A stretch of DNA of 64,000 nt from Hippophae tibetana (Eukaryota > Streptophyta > Magnoliopsida > Rosales > Elaeagnaceae), in assembly GCA_037013495.1 (NCBI GenBank), contig CM072801.1, positions 78,415,816-78,479,815 on the forward strand, written 5' to 3'. A model generated the notes under the pieces. That model did not search any database. It was given only the letters and a program-made list of their open reading frames with translations, and had not been told where the DNA came from. Below are positions 63,848 through 64,000 of the stretch, one piece after another. Made by a program: the position numbers and the translations under genes. Each line of letters begins with the position of its first letter. Positions within the stretch are counted from its first letter, which is position 1.

Positions 63848-64000
63848 ATGCATCCAAATGACTATTATAATAAATCAAATCGAAGCTCGTTTCGATTACT
63901 ACAAAGACAACCTTACATTTTTTCATTACTCCTTGTTTCTGAACCCAAGTTTGTTTATTTACCCTATATACATACGTCTAAAAGTTTGGTCGTATCATAT
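63848..64000. repeat. Partial monomer 98 at the right edge
   Basis: The first 153 bp match monomers 85 and 93 (CTTACATTTTTTC, TTGTTTCTG, CCCTATATAC) with an intact dyad. The array continues past the window edge in the same phase. Confidence 0.93.

Larger units (their letters stand above)
1..64000. repeat. Satellite DNA array, ~653-bp unit, about 98 head-to-tail copies
   Basis: Every part of the window aligns to the same unit. Anchor spacing gives 61 units of 653 bp, 35 of 652 bp and one of 651 bp, summing exactly to the 63304 bp between the first (544) and last (63848) anchors. All units point the same way. No unit is inverted, interrupted or separated by foreign DNA. Units differ mainly by single substitutions and rare 1-nt indels, and sets of shared variants recur at multi-unit distances, which is higher-order repeat organisation. 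I saw no gene, tRNA or rRNA sequence, or transposon end. The unit length rules out an ordinary microsatellite or minisatellite. Chromosomal location and host cannot be read from the sequence. Confidence 0.98.

Noticed and set aside
1..64000. CRISPR array
   Set aside because: The repeated unit is 653 bp with no short repeat/unique spacer alternation; neighbouring units are alike throughout.
1..64000. Ribosomal DNA, histone or other tandem gene cluster
   Set aside because: No rRNA, tRNA or 5S-like sequence and no conserved coding frame is visible; the AT-rich composition and ubiquitous stops fit non-coding satellite.
1..64000. CENP-B-box-like motif in the unit
   Set aside because: TTCG occurs in the dyad, but the remaining CENP-B box positions (the CGGG part) are absent, so the resemblance is only a short CpG-containing core.
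1..64000. Promoter-like TATAATA and polyadenylation-like AATAAA strings in each unit
   Set aside because: Such strings are expected often in about 70% A+T DNA, and no transcript or gene is associated with them here.

Overview
The whole 64-kb window is one uninterrupted tandem (satellite) array. A unit of about 653 bp repeats head-to-tail from the first base to the last. Using the recurring ATGCATCC-type site as an arbitrary phase anchor, I find 98 anchors (first at 544, last at 63848). They define 97 complete units: 61 of 653 bp, 35 of 652 bp and one of 651 bp, with a partial unit at each edge. Below, monomers are numbered 1-98 by anchor and 0 is the left partial. I see no protein-coding gene, RNA gene, transposon, CRISPR array or non-satellite sequence on either strand, and no inverted unit. 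The DNA is AT-rich (about 70% A+T in three 60-bp lines I counted), and the + strand is T-rich and pyrimidine-rich.

Such an array is eukaryotic heterochromatin-type DNA (centromeric, pericentromeric, subtelomeric or interstitial). A plant is plausible, since long satellite units in higher-order arrays are common there, but nothing in the window fixes the taxon and I do not recognise the family by name.

Layout: (i) 1-24704, a domain in which every unit is exactly 653 bp, containing a near-homogeneous block (1-2502), a 4-unit higher-order repeat (HOR) in two copies (7074-12297), a second 4-unit HOR (12951-18174) and a 6-unit HOR (18175-24704, second copy incomplete). (ii) 24705-33837, a mixed zone with the most private mutations and little HOR order. 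(iii) 33838-42971, a 7-unit, 4567-bp HOR in two copies. (iv) 42972-49497, a 5-unit, 3263-bp HOR in two copies, which looks derived from the 7-unit HOR through two chimeric monomers, followed by a partial third copy to 52106. (v) 52107-53409, two similar units. (vi) 53410-64000, an 8-unit version, a 6-unit version and a truncated third copy of another HOR.

The value of the window is as a record of satellite evolution. Chimeric monomers have breakpoints that can be bracketed to about 30-280 bp, short conversion-like patches link distant units, a single 1-nt deletion defines the 652-bp class, and every unit carries a short dyad of which one copy appears loop-inverted. Open frames of 60-124 codons recur only because the repeat recurs; I do not regard them as genes. 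I found no new gene system here.
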